Positions 1 through 9,790 are shown, counted from the first letter of the stretch. The stretch is 16,509 bases of DNA from Tieghemiomyces parasiticus (GCA_027575765.1 JANBPT010001012.1:1-16509), one strand, 5' to 3'. Notes: generated by a model from the letters alone, not told the origin. Numbers and translations: made by a program.

Positions 1-3000
1 TCGGTAGAGCAAGGGGCGTATGCCGTGGCGGGCCCAGTAACGCGTTTGTGAAACCTCTGTGACGTCGACAGCCTTATGTTACTTATACAGGTCCCCGATG
101 GCCTATCCGGCATTGTTCTGTTTAGTATTCTATATGCTTCCTACAGTGTCCTTGTTGGTACGACTTTGCCGTCATGTTCATCAGTTTTCCATCATTAACA
201 TAAATGCCCTCAGCAGTGTTTGGACAAGCCTCGTTCAGTGTTATAAAAGCCACACCCCCTACTAGTACACCTCGAAATATAGGTTTCCAAACATGTTCCT
301 AGCTAGACGACGCGTTAGAGCTGCTGGGGACTGACTGGCCTTGCTAGTGTAACCTGACTCATCGATACCGATGGGAGGGGGGTGGGTCTTTGGGCAACGA
401 GGATCCAACTATAACTGGCTGTTTGTGTTTTGCCCTGTTGGTGGTGAACCATATCCGGTAGCACGACGTCCAATCCTTCCTATGAACGAAGCCGTTTATA
501 TGGCGAATTTTCCCACTACCGTAATTCGGAGGCTTTTTTTATGAGCGCCCTCTCTAGTCCGATCGGAGTATACCGTAACTGAAGAGAGGCAAGACCTTGG
601 CCACAGCATTCGTTGATACCGCTGAGTTTGGTACCGTAAGGATAGAGTGATGGTACGAATGCTTGCCACTTCTAGCCTGTTGGTGTAGCGAGGCTTATTA
701 AAAAAATAAACAAATCGGTATGCCGGTGAATGCGATCAGCGCGAATATCAATGAAACGCACGCAATGAAGTCTGAATAAAATGCGAAATACTCGACCAAA
801 CCACCTGATGAGCCGATTCACAAAGCGTCTGGTCGAATGGAAGAGCAACCAAGCACGATAGATTGATGACACTCCGACCCAGCCCTCGGCTAGACGCGCA
901 GGAGTGAGGCCGTGATTCATCATCAGAGAATCTGGGAACTGTGGCCAACCTTTTTCGATCGTCCATGTAGCCTTCGTCCCCCACCGTATAGCCAATCCAG
1001 GACCGCACTGGCGCTGTATACCGTCGGTCCTCGATACACTGTAAGCACCAGACTGTGAACCTAGGCGTCTTAAGGGCGCTCTTTGAGAGCCACCAAGGGC
1101 TGTAGGGAAGCGGGTGGATCTTTAAGGGTCAGACTCCCAAGTGCCCCTGCCCTCCCTCACTCCACAATTCACATTAAAACTAATAGCGAAATGTAGGCCT
1201 ATTGGCCCTATCAGCCTTTAACTGGTGCATTTGATCTGCCCGCCTCCCATCTCTAAACCTCGCTCGCTGTCATTTGGCATCAATGAGGTGTGCCCATTAT
1301 CGCCCACCTCTCCAGTAGAACGTTCCGCTCGTTGCACCCGTTAATTTACACGTTGGCTACAGTCTCCAATCCATTTTTCATGTAAGTTCGACCCGCATAG
1401 CTGATAAGGTTACTGCGGCATTGCCTGATAAGTGCCACTAGGTAAATACTGGGGTCTGGCTGTCCTAGTGATGTGGAGGCCGCACTAGCCACGCACGCCC
1501 AGCGGCCATCTTGGCCGGAATCCTATCGCAGTCGACCGCTGCCGACGACTGGTCCTTAGAAAGCCGCTTCCCTTACTTACTTGGGGCAATTCTCCCCTAC
1601 CTCTTCGCAGTCTCCGTTCTCACCTACTCCCTCGCCATGTCCCTGACGGCCGCAGCATAAAATGATAATTCCATCCCCTCAAGCCATCTTAATAAGCGAC
1701 GCCTCCCCTGGACCCTCCATGGTACGAGTAGGTCGATTGAGGAAGGGGAAGGAAGGACGAAGAGTAACTATACGTAAATGGAGCGCCAAGACATAATGTC
1801 ATCGACTCGGGCCATCAAAGTTATGCCTAATTGTTTTATTACCTTGGGGGGCATTAGGACCCGTAATGAAGCGGGCACCCCTGCCAACTATTATGACCGA
1901 ATGGAGAAAGCTATAGAGTAGGTGATGCAAGCCTATAGCAGATCCGCAGCTGAAACATCGGGAAGAAGGCGGGGTAAGAAAAGTCTCTGCATAGGGTAAG
2001 GCGGGTGTGGGAACGGCGAGCATAAACAAATGTAGTAAACAATACTTCCTGTCGACCCCAACCGACAGGGCTCTCCTCCCACACACACACACACGGGTGA
2101 ATCTACCTGGCGTGAGTCCGGGGGTAAGACAGAGTCGTGAGAGTCGACGGGGCCCCAATGTAGTCCAATAAAGAGGGCATGGCTCGGTATAGGACTTTAC
2201 TTAAAAAAATGGGGTGGAACGCAACCTAGGGTAACCTATACGATAGGGGCCCCACAATGGTGTCGGGGTGGTTAGTAACCGGAAGCCGAGAACTTGGCTG
2301 AGGCATGGATGTAAGTAAACCGATCGGAAGGGACCTCGACTGTGAGTTAAATAAGAGTTGGCAATGACTTGTCCTAGGGATGCAGTGAAGCAAAGACGCT
2401 AGAGCTCTTACACACCCACACACATAAATATATACACTCCGAATTCTCGATCAACTTTGAAGTGAGAAGATCATCCACAACCTACCAATGGAGCACTGAA
2501 CTGCTATACTGATTGGGTGAAAGATATTCCTGGACTGGGTAGAAGGGCCGACGCTCGTATTTCCTGGTTTATATGTTTTCCCCAACTTGACGCTAAACGT
2601 ACCCTGTATCAGCAAATGATTGGCGGTAGCCACGCACACTCGCTCACCCGCCCGCAGATTTCAGTTGCGGTATTGACTACAGGTTCATGTGAGAACCTAA
2701 ACCTAACGTTGGTCCTGTATTATGCCACTCCACAAACTACAACCATGATAGAACGACATAGATCCGGTCAATAGGCGAACCAACGAAACATATACATCAC
2801 AAGGCGCCACAGGCCGAGCAACGGCGCAGTAAGGATAGCGGACGTAAAAATATATGAACGGCGAATGCTTAGTTCGGCCCTCTTCTCCAACCCGGCTTTG
2901 ATCTCTCCACCTCTAGAATAATCTCTGATGGGCAAGGGACTCCTTCCCAAGCTCATTTTGGACCCTGAAAGCTAACAACAACGGTAGTGGGTGCATCTGA

Positions 3001-3624
3001 CTGTAGGAGGGGGGATACAAGTTAAGAGCCACACCGACCTATTTATAGCGAAGATCGGTGCGCTCGGATAGCGCCGGTTTTCGGGACCAGCATTACCTGC
3101 TCCAACCCTGCTGATGCGCTTTCAATCGGGGTAATGTGTGCCTTTACTATATTGGGTCGTGCCTATGCAATCTACAGCCATTCCCCACCAAGTAGGTATC
3201 CGGTTTGGTATTATACCATGACTGGATTTATTTCTGATCGACCGCTGCTGAAAAGAAGCTGCCAGACACGTTCATTTGTTAGCTTGTCGAGCCCCCCCTA
3301 TACTACCGGGTATGTAATGTTGAGTTACCTTGTCGAGTTGAGCGTTGCGTGTGAACCAGAAGCTATAAGCACACCGCATCGATAGGCTACGCTATCCGAT
3401 AACTCCTCGCGTCCCACCGTGACCAATCACCACCGCCATTCATATCGCCCCAACTGACCACTAGATCCATCGGTAAATCCGAATGGGCCATATTCTTCCT
3501 CGCTGCCCATCAGCTATTAGTAGCACATAATAAACAGCAATGGTCTAGTCAACCCCGAATATACTAGTAGTCAAGGAGCCCGTTTCCTCCGCAATTAGCC
3601 ATTCCTGGGGTATACCCACTCAGG
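1..3624. other. ORF-poor stretch, no supported gene
   Basis: I see no supported gene in this stretch. Base composition is roughly balanced and open frames are short, mostly under 120 codons. The largest, on the minus strand at 672-995 and 1799-2158, overlap other frames of similar quality, and the 672-995 frame opens at TTG, not ATG. I found no tRNA, rRNA, terminal inverted repeat or tandem array beyond a short CA tract near 2080. It could be old intergenic DNA or decayed mobile DNA. Confidence 0.6.
2080..2095. repeat. short CA dinucleotide tract
   Basis: A run of seven CA units followed by CG gives 16 nt of strictly alternating pyrimidine and purine. It lies in DNA with no supported gene. 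A similar but interrupted ACAC-rich stretch followed by TATA-rich sequence lies at about 2410-2436. Confidence 0.8.
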
Positions 3625-3752
3625 CTAGGCACACATGGTATAGTTTTCGAAAGGTGACCAGCGGCACCGATCCGCTTTCCAGCTGGTCGGCCAGCTAGTT
3701 GACAGGTAGTGAATATAGGTGACGGTGGTGGGAGTGCAGATGGAATGGATCA

Positions 3753-3824
3753 CTGAATGGCAAGACTGGGTGGTACGGTTAGGAGGGGGGATGAGGGAAG
3801 GGGGTCGGAGGGGGTAGCACTCAT
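3753..3824 (-). CDS. short Pro/Ser-rich frame at the end of an AUG-free leader (candidate first exon)
   Basis: On the minus strand, the ATG at 3824-3822 is the first one after about 575 nt without any. The frame runs only 24 codons, MSATPSDPLPSSPLL and onward, before a TGA. The residues resemble the N-terminus of the confident gene at 9887, which also opens ATG-AGY after a C-rich leader. A GTGATC donor-like site overlaps the end of this frame, so it could be a first exon, but I could not find a convincing second exon in 1-3720. Alternatives are a uORF-like peptide, a truncated gene whose body is lost, or chance. No function can be assigned. Confidence 0.25.
3785..3814 (+). other. G-quadruplex motif on the plus strand
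   Basis: Four G runs at 3785-3790, 3795-3797, 3800-3804 and 3810-3814 are separated by loops of 4, 2 and 5 nt, which fits the G3+N1-7 quadruplex pattern. It lies inside the candidate minus-strand first exon, on the strand that would be its template. Further G-rich runs occur at 3941-3956, 4012-4017, 4223-4230 and 4313-4325. Confidence 0.6.
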
Positions 3825-4398
3825 ACAGACTCTGCACGCTACTTCACTTCTGTTCCGTGGTTTCTACCCGGGTGGCTGAGTCCAGAGGTCGATCGGGACG
3901 CTTATTTCTAACAGAGAGAAACTGCCAGACCGGATATTGCGGGGGAGGGAGGGGGGATGCTCAAGCCCGCCCTTGCTCAGCTGTCAGGAGAGGAATGGCC
4001 GTGATGTGGTAGGGGGGAAGGGAAGGTTGTTCGATGGGTAGGGAGTGAGAAGAGGCTAAAATGTTCGACTTGGTCAAGTGGAAATGGCAGGGCTGGGGAC
4101 CCTGCTTAATGCAGGTCCCAGACCTGGTCGACCAAGATTTCTTTTTGACGTGCGCCGTGTGCGGGAAAGAGGCAGGAGGTGGTAGATAGGTGTGGCTTAA
4201 TGTCAAAGTGACAGTTAGGTATGGGGGGGGTGTATTCTGTGTGTGCGTGTGGTTGGATTTGTCTGTGTGTGAAGGAGGAGAAGGGATATCGTGAGTTGTA
4301 GATGGTAACTGTGGGGGGCGGGGGATTGTCGTAGGGTGGAGTGGTGCGGGGTGGAGGTCAGGGAGTGGGCTCTTAAGGAGGCTGCCCTGTACGGGCCG
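3825..4398 (-). promoter_or_regulatory. C-rich, AUG-free candidate 5' leader on the minus strand
   Basis: Read on the minus strand, this stretch is strongly C/T-rich with many CCC runs. By manual scan it contains no ATG on the minus strand but about ten on the plus strand. Such one-strand depletion of start codons is expected of a 5' untranslated leader, because upstream AUGs would be selected against. The two overlapping open frames here (3961-4422 and the tail of 4215-4664) are Pro/Ser/Thr/His-rich low-complexity translations of the C-rich tract and are probably not genes. Confidence 0.4.
4094..4120. repeat. imperfect inverted repeat (hairpin)
   Basis: The arms TGGGGACCCTGC and GCAGGTCCCA flank a TTAAT loop. 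They pair over 10 bp once one G and one C are bulged out. It lies inside the candidate minus-strand leader and would fold in its RNA. Smaller palindromes (ACTTG-GT-CAAGT near 4068 and GGTCGACC near 4126) flank it. Function is unknown. Confidence 0.45.
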
Positions 4399-4652
4399 CA
4401 TGCGTATGCCAGGGTACACCACTCGTATCGGGCGGTCAGGGGCATCCTTGACAGGGGGGGGACTCCGGCGGGGCCTGACGACCCTATGTACCTCCTCATA
4501 TGGGGAAAGTAACCCTTTTCATCAAGTAGTCGTGTAGCATTGGATAGTTCTTCTTTGCCTAGGTGCCATTCAGAGGACAGTACGCAGTAGGCCAGATCAA
4601 TTGTATCCATTGGCCTGGCCGTGTAAACGGTATAAGGATCGAGATTTACCAT
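4215..4652 (-). CDS. weak hypothetical ORF, N-terminal part protein-like
   Basis: The first ATG in frame is at 4652, giving 145 codons. The first 60 or so residues have a mixed, protein-like composition (MVNLDPYTVYTARPMDT, then acidic and aromatic residues), while the last 50 are Thr/His/Pro-rich translation of the C-rich tract described at 3825-4398. A GAG|GTACAT donor-like site after about codon 55 (near 4487) could end a short exon there. I recognise no family. It may be a first exon, a uORF of the transcript leading to 3824, or chance. Confidence 0.2.
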   Translation of the reverse strand: MVNLDPYTVYTARPMDTIDLAYCVLSSEWHLGKEELSNATRLLDEKGYFPHMRRYIGSSGPAGVPPLSRMPLTARYEWCTLAYACGPYRAASLRAHSLTSTPHHSTLRQSPAPHSYHLQLTISLLLLHTQTNPTTRTHRIHPPHT

Positions 4653-4664
4653 TAACCACCCCAC

Positions 4665-6290
4665 CCTTTTCTCACACCACTAAGATCCCCAGTGTTTTGT
4701 CAGCATCAACTACCACATCGTCACCTACACACTGCTCCGTCTATTAACCCCTCCCGGTTAGCCAGTACCACCACCTCCAACACATCTACCGTATCCTACT
4801 TCGCACCCTAGCCACCCGCCACCCTCTCATGATTGGCCAAGCTCATGTGGGAAGTGGACCCGCTGCTGGGTTGGTGGCGGTCGTCGTCTGACCCAAGGTG
4901 AGCTGCAAGCTACCCCGTTGCCCCTCCCGGCTCCGTTGGATCCAAACGCCCCCTTGTGCAAACTATAGCCCCAGGTGCGCGAATTCCGAGCATCTGTCAG
5001 GGTGCACCAGTATTGGTTCCCGTTACCAATCCACCTTCCGGAATGCTAGACACTCGGGGGCATTGCGTGCATCTCCGCCTGAATATATCACTGCGGGTCG
5101 GCTCGAGAGATAAGAAGGCGGACAACCAGACTAGCCCCGTGATTTGGTTGAGCTGTATGCGCCAGCAGGAGTGGCGAGAGGCAGTAACTGCGTTGCTAGC
5201 CTATTCATTATTGTGGTTTTTTTCGGACCAGTCTCGAGCAAAGCGGTGTGAGGTGATGTGTGGGGTAGGGGCAGGATGGGCGGTGAGTCTGAATTGGCCA
5301 GTCGTGGTTGCGATCTCGGGAGCAGCGCCACCCGGGGGATTTTTGAAGCACTTGGAGTAGACGCTCGCGGCCAGACACATGGTCATGTGCGCCGTGCCAA
5401 CGCGATGATTGTACGACTGTTTTCCCTCTTTTCGGTTGCCGATAGTGGTGCCACCTCGCTTGCCCGGGAACCAGCCGAGGGCTGCGTTGGAATGTACAAT
5501 TATGCAATTCCTTCCACCCTGTTTCTCTTGCGTGGTTCTATTTATGTGCTCCACCGGCTACGTCTCTCGCCGCCCCTTTATAATGGCCCTCCTTAATGCC
5601 AATGCGTAGGCCAAAGACATTAATAATTGCGGACCACCTATGCTCCAGTCAACACGGCTTTGTTTCTGCTGTTTACGCTCTGCCCTTGGTTAGAATGTAG
5701 ACGCAATAAGGAATAATTAACACGTACACTTGAGCCCCACTATTTATAGCCAACGATACACGCCTGTCTCACCGTTGCCCGCACCCTCCGTTCGTCAATA
5801 TCCATGGAGGATAAAGGTGATTTCTCCCTCGTTCTTCGCCATAGTTACCGCAGTCCTACGCACGTGTGAAGCACCCCCTGCCCTCTACCCTAGCCAGCAG
5901 CAGCTGCCGGTATGGTCAGTTGTCGTCAGGCGTGTTACCTAATATTAGGGTTGATGGCTTCCAAGTGATATTCTGTGGCTGTGATTCACCATGGCCCCCT
6001 CCCACCTGTATGTAGCGATCGCTTCTTTCGGCCATTAATCATCAGGAATCTACTTTGCCGCACGTCGTAGGCTTACAATCGGGGAGTGTTTTCCTATCTA
6101 GTAACCTACCGTGTGCCGTTTCAATATGCCATTTTGGTATTGTCGCTCTTCTCCCGCGCGCTACCGGCAGACAATGGCGGTACCAGGTATCCGCTCCACC
6201 CGCCCCTCTCCACATGTTACAGAGGTTCCCAGCCGCAATTGTCAACCTTGAAAACATGGTCCTTTAATGATCTGGGGCGTATAGAGTTGC
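4665..6290. other. no supported gene; overlapping weak frames only
   Basis: Several frames of 60-134 codons overlap on both strands, none convincing. The frame at 4956-5360 (plus) opens at TTG but contains a plausible hydrophobic stretch around 5180-5220. The frame at 5258-5596 (plus) opens at GTG. A good splice-donor-like site, AAG|GTGAGC, lies at 4895-4903, with an acceptor-like CCCCAG ending at 4974. Removing 4898-4974 would join an ATG at 4845 to the frame ending at 5113, but the product is not recognisable. I found no RNA gene here. Confidence 0.5.
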
Positions 6291-6524
6291 ATGGCAGGAA
6301 CAGCCACGGCCACCCGCGTAGCGTCCAGTGGTACCATTCAAGGCTTACCCAAGGTAGATCTATCGAGCTCGGTTGAGGCGACTCGTGTCTCTGATGAGAA
6401 AGGAGCTGTCATGTATCCCGCTTACCGGTGGTGCCTTACCACAGGCCCGGGCTTATCTGGTGATGCAGTAAGACATGCCGGGTTACGTTCCGTGGGAGCC
6501 GTTGGAACGAAGGACAGAGCGTGA
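6291..6524 (+). CDS. hypothetical small ORF or first exon
   Basis: This is a true ATG-started frame of 77 codons with balanced composition (MAGTATATRVASSGTIQG at the start), no transmembrane segment and no recognised domain. It ends in a TGA that overlaps a consensus splice donor, GTGAGT at 6521. If that donor is used, an acceptor-like region follows at 6888-6909 with a branch-like GCTAAAC about 20-30 nt before it. An AG at 6908-6909 would join it in frame to sequence near 6910, just before the coding relic at 6975-7581. The joined model is speculative and may simply be chance. Confidence 0.25.
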   Translation: MAGTATATRVASSGTIQGLPKVDLSSSVEATRVSDEKGAVMYPAYRWCLTTGPGLSGDAVRHAGLRSVGAVGTKDRA

Positions 6525-6612
6525 GTAGATTGGACCCCGGGAGGTTTGATGAGGGGCCGGGGAGCCTTGGTGTGTGTAGGGGGTCATTAGCGAGCGATAC
6601 ACCAAGGTCATG

Positions 6613-6850
6613 TCATTTGGCGGTTTCGGCCAGCCGAGTAAGTAGCACAATGTCTTGTTGGGGACGGACAGAGCGTCGCGTGGGGCTGCCGTAGCGTGAC
6701 ACTTGAGGTACAGGCGGTGTGGGCGCGGTTACCGCGTCCAGCTTGACGACGAAGGGTTCATTGGGAAGGGAGGGTTGATCGCCGAGCGCGCGAGATGTAA
6801 ATATAGGTGTGTGTAGGCCGGTGTGGGTGGATGTGCCGAGGGGGAACACG
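6613..6850 (-). CDS. candidate terminal exon, minus strand
   Basis: The minus strand has an open frame ending in TGA at 6615-6613. Entry would be through a good acceptor: a pyrimidine-rich tract followed by CTGCAG at 6856-6851. The exon would encode 78 residues with even codon use and protein-like composition, including PNEPFVVKLDAVTAP and a C-terminal VLLTRLAETAK. No ATG lies in the exon, and upstream exons would have to overlap the plus-strand relic at 6975-7581, which argues against it. It also lies inside the intron proposed for the plus-strand model at 6291. At most one model is right. Confidence 0.25.
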
Positions 6851-6974
6851 CTGCAGAGGTGATGGAAGGAAACAGCTAAACAACGCGAATTGTGTTTGCA
6901 GATACACAGTCCAGTCACCCCGCAAATGGTTCCGGTGGCTATCGCATTAGGCTGTAGGGCATTGTTGACGGTAG

Positions 6975-7581
6975 CGGGCGGGGTCTTTGGAGGGGCACCC
7001 CGGTTGGCGTGTCAGCTACTACCCTGGTTTAATGCCGAGCGGGTGGGGCAGCACGGGTGTGCACAGCTCGACGCTAGCCGTGGATCCCCTCCCTGTCCTG
7101 GCTGTAACGCCCTACAGCCACCAGCGGCAGCGGGTGCGCACTTCCCTCCACAGCAAGGCTTCCCTGGAAGACCCGCCGGGGTTCCGCATGTTTACGTTTC
7201 CACATTTCCGCCCAATTCGGGGCAGGCCTTTCCGCCAACTACCCTGATTTTCAATCCCCGCTCGTCGATACAGCACTGGGATCTGCCTGGGGGAACGAGA
7301 GTGTTGGAGAGGGTGGACTTGTGGCTACCATTAGCGCGCTTCTTTTTTCCCATCGTCCCAATGGAGTGGGCTGACTTGTCCATGGAACTCCCGCCCCGGA
7401 GCCGATGCTGCCATCGGTGGCCGCCGGGCTGGTCGATGGTGGCCGTCGCTTTCCCGCCCAGCAACTAGCGGGTGTACCGGCTGCGCCTTCCGCCCGTGTG
7501 GCCCACACAACTAAAAAGGAGGGAGGGCAGCGATTAGTACCTAGCGCCCTAGCCCCTCCTTCCTTTCCTCTGGCAGCATAG
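6975..7581 (+). pseudogene. frame-broken coding relic, Pro-rich protein
   Basis: Protein-like sequence passes through all three plus frames in order. From 6975 the frame holding YYPGLMPSGWGST and DPLPVLAVTPYSH is open. From about 7120 to 7240 the better frame is the next one, with AHFPPQQGFPGRPAGVP. From about 7241 the third frame takes over with NYPDFQSPLVDTALGS, meets a TGA at 7372-7374, and then continues cleanly (EPMLPSVAAGLVDGGRRF) to a TAG at 7579-7581. Each switch is in the same direction and fits loss of single bases. Composition is Pro/Ala/Gly/Ser-rich, in the style of the regulator at 9887, but I see no alignable domain. An intact multi-intron gene is the alternative; the short spacings between frame changes make introns unlikely. 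Confidence 0.4.
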
Positions 7582-7634
7582 ATTCAGTACTACCTCCCTC
7601 GAAATGCCCCCTCCCTCTGGCCCCGCCCTCCAGT

Positions 7635-7656
7635 CGCATACACATACACACGCGTA
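7635..7656. repeat. 22-nt alternating pyrimidine-purine tract
   Basis: Strict alternation of pyrimidine and purine over 22 nt, made of CA, TA and CG steps. It is a candidate Z-DNA-forming tract upstream of the regulator gene. Confidence 0.7.
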
Positions 7657-7797
7657 AACAACAGCTGCTCCCGTCCACCCCCATTTTCTCTCCCCTCCCC
7701 CTTTAGCCCCCCCCCCCACACACATGCCTATACGCGTGTTGCGCCCCTGGCCCCCACACGAATTTCTCTAATGGCCCGGCCGACCGATGATGCGTGA

Positions 7798-7813
7798 GTG
7801 TATGTGTGTGTGT
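7798..7813. repeat. GT dinucleotide tract
   Basis: 16 nt of alternating purine and pyrimidine, mostly GT steps with one TA. It lies about 30 nt before a TATA-like site at 7846-7852. Confidence 0.7.
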
Positions 7814-7845
7814 CGTGGCTGGTCTAATTGTTATGGTCAGTACAA

Positions 7846-7852
7846 TATATAG
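7846..7852 (+). promoter_or_regulatory. TATA-like element
   Basis: TATATAG lies at the point where plus-strand ATGs become rare: seven between 7602 and 7831, then only two from 7834 to 9886. This position makes it a candidate core promoter for a very long leader of the gene at 9887. The 216-codon uORF starting at 8167 would then lie inside the leader, which is a point against it. Confidence 0.3.
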
Positions 7853-8160
7853 ACCGCCCCTTCCACTGACCTCCGTTCTTGTTACGCATACGTCCCTCTC
7901 GCTTATCGCTCTATCCTTACGCCTGTGGCAAAACTTCCAGGCTGCTTCAGCGCTTCACCCCTCACCTTGGCTCGTACCGCATACAAGTACCTTACGTGAC
8001 CCTCCTTTCCATCCTATCCCTCTCACTCTCCCTATCCGTTGGGGGTCCGTGTGTGAAGGAAACGCTGCCCCTCATTGCATAGCCAGCTTCATAACCCCGC
8101 CTCCTCTTCGCGCCTGCACATACATCGTTATTTACCCTTCCGGTTACCATCCTTGCCAGG

Positions 8161-8192
8161 GTGTGCATGTGCGCGTATATATATATATATAT
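8161..8192. repeat. 32-nt alternating purine-pyrimidine tract with TA repeat
   Basis: A GT/GC-rich part (8161-8174) runs straight into a TA repeat (8176-8192) with unbroken purine-pyrimidine alternation. The GC/GT part could form Z-DNA and the TA part melts easily or could serve as a TATA box. The ATG-poor leader starts immediately downstream, so transcription may begin shortly after this element. Confidence 0.75.
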
Positions 8193-9249
8193 TCTAGCCG
8201 TCCTCCGCCACCCCTTTCCATTTTGCACACCGCAATCCTTTAAACAATACCACCCACGAACTTTGCTCGCTTCTCTGCCAATTCCCGCGCCGACTCCGTC
8301 TCTTTGTCCGCTACCTGATAGTAGCTGTCTAGTGTCCGACTTTGTGGCCTTGCTTAACCTCGCCTCATTTCCCCTCAACCGGCTTTCTAGCCCCACCTAC
8401 CCGAGGACACCGTCGTACTACAGTTGCGTGACCAATTTTTTTTTGAAACCCCGCACTCGTCCACTATACATCGCTAGCCGGCCTGGCCGACCCCCAACTA
8501 CCATATTTAGTCTCCCTCCGAGATTTCGACCACATCCGCTTTGGCGCCAAGTTCGCCGCTCTGTACATACACACCTCTATAACCACCCCAACGCGCCCAT
8601 ATCTAGGCAGTCTGCGCTTCCCCCCCCACCCCGTCCGCCCTGCTATCCTCCGACCAAACCCCGCTCGCTCGCCTGCTGGCTTATTCTGCGGCCCTTGAGT
8701 CTAACACACCCGAGGAAGAGTCAATACACACGTTCCCTGGTCGCTCTGCTTTATTTTTTGCTCACAGGCTGCTCCCCACGCCTCTTTTCCGCCCACTGCC
8801 GCTACTTCCGCGCCTAGTGCCAACATTCTCCACGCACCCATCCCTCCCTCACCTTCCCGACCTCTCTATTGCCGCTGCTGTTAGCCCATACCAATTAGCC
8901 ATACAGCGGCCACCTTTACCCTCTACTTTTTCGTCTTTACACCCCATCTACCGTGCCGGCCCCGTTCCCTTTGGCGTCGTACTGCACTTCGCGATACGCG
9001 TTCTCGCTTCCGTCACCCTTTTCTCCCTCCCTACTCTTCGTTCACTCTTGCCCACCCTCCCTCTAGTGCCCAAGGCCTTAGCGCGACTATCCTTTCCTTT
9101 CGTTTACTTTTCCCTCGGCTCTCCTTTTGTTTCCCTCCTTTGTTGCTGTCGAGCTCCAACCGCCTTCCAGTCTTTTTTTCCTCCTACCGACTTCGTGCGC
9201 TTCTTTGTTCATACTGGTGTTCACCGGACTTCCCCACCCGAACACACCT

Positions 9250-9291
9250 ATGTCTTCTTTGACCGCTACTGCCCCACTTCTCGCCCAGTAG
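9250..9291 (+). CDS. 13-codon upstream ORF (candidate uORF)
   Basis: The only plus-strand ATG between 8170 and the main start at 9887 opens a frame of 13 codons (MSSLTATAPLLAQ) closed by TAG. If the transcript starts upstream of it, this uORF could modulate translation of the main protein. If the TATA-like site at 9336 is the real promoter, it would not be transcribed. Confidence 0.3.
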   Translation: MSSLTATAPLLAQ

Positions 9292-9335
9292 CCACCCGCG
9301 CCACTGCAAATACCCACTCAGCTTCGGTGCACACG

Positions 9336-9342
9336 TATATAG
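9336..9342 (+). promoter_or_regulatory. TATA-like element 545 nt before the regulator start
   Basis: TATATAG followed by a GA repeat up to about 9351. It is the TATA-like sequence closest to the start codon at 9887, and no plus-strand ATG lies between them. It is therefore a simple candidate promoter with a leader of roughly 500 nt. Confidence 0.3.
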
Positions 9343-9790
9343 AGAGAGAGAGTGGCCACCCCAGCACGACCCGCTCCACCTCCGACAGTGAACTGCCATT
9401 TTCCCAGCACTCCCAAAGAACCGCTTCCTCTCACGAGCTTCTTCTACTCGTAACATTGCTCCATCTCCATCTTACTCCGCTTTTTGATTCTCCGCCTCAG
9501 TAATCGAGCCGACCGCCAAACCCAGCCATCACTCTCTCGGTCGCTCACGCCCCTGTCCAGCGCCTCTCCTCTACTATCCGTGCCCCGGCGGCCCCTGACC
9601 CACCTGTGTAACTCGGCCACGTTGTCCTTGCCGTTCCGCCGCTTGCTATTATTCCCCCTACCCATACTCCGCCCCACCCCTTGAGCTCCGTCGACCCTTT
9701 CAACTTGGGTGTTACCGTCTAAACTCTAGGCCCGACGTTGGTCGCCTCTTCTCCCACTTCCTATCGAGGAAGAGCCTGTCTCACCAACTC

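Noticed and set aside
672..1008. Overlapping minus frames with hydrophobic stretches, suggesting a membrane protein
   Set aside because: Two frames of equal quality overlap, the longer opens at TTG, and there is no support from splice or promoter signals.
1330..1400. Possible tRNA with a GTTCGACCC B-box-like sequence near 1385
   Set aside because: The flanking bases do not pair as a T-arm and no A-box or acceptor stem fits.
8161..9503. Two long adjacent plus frames of 218 and 228 codons whose stop and start overlap
   Set aside because: The second opens at GTG and contains no ATG at all. Both translate to Pro/Ser/Leu-rich low-complexity sequence that follows from the pyrimidine bias. They are better explained as leader DNA.
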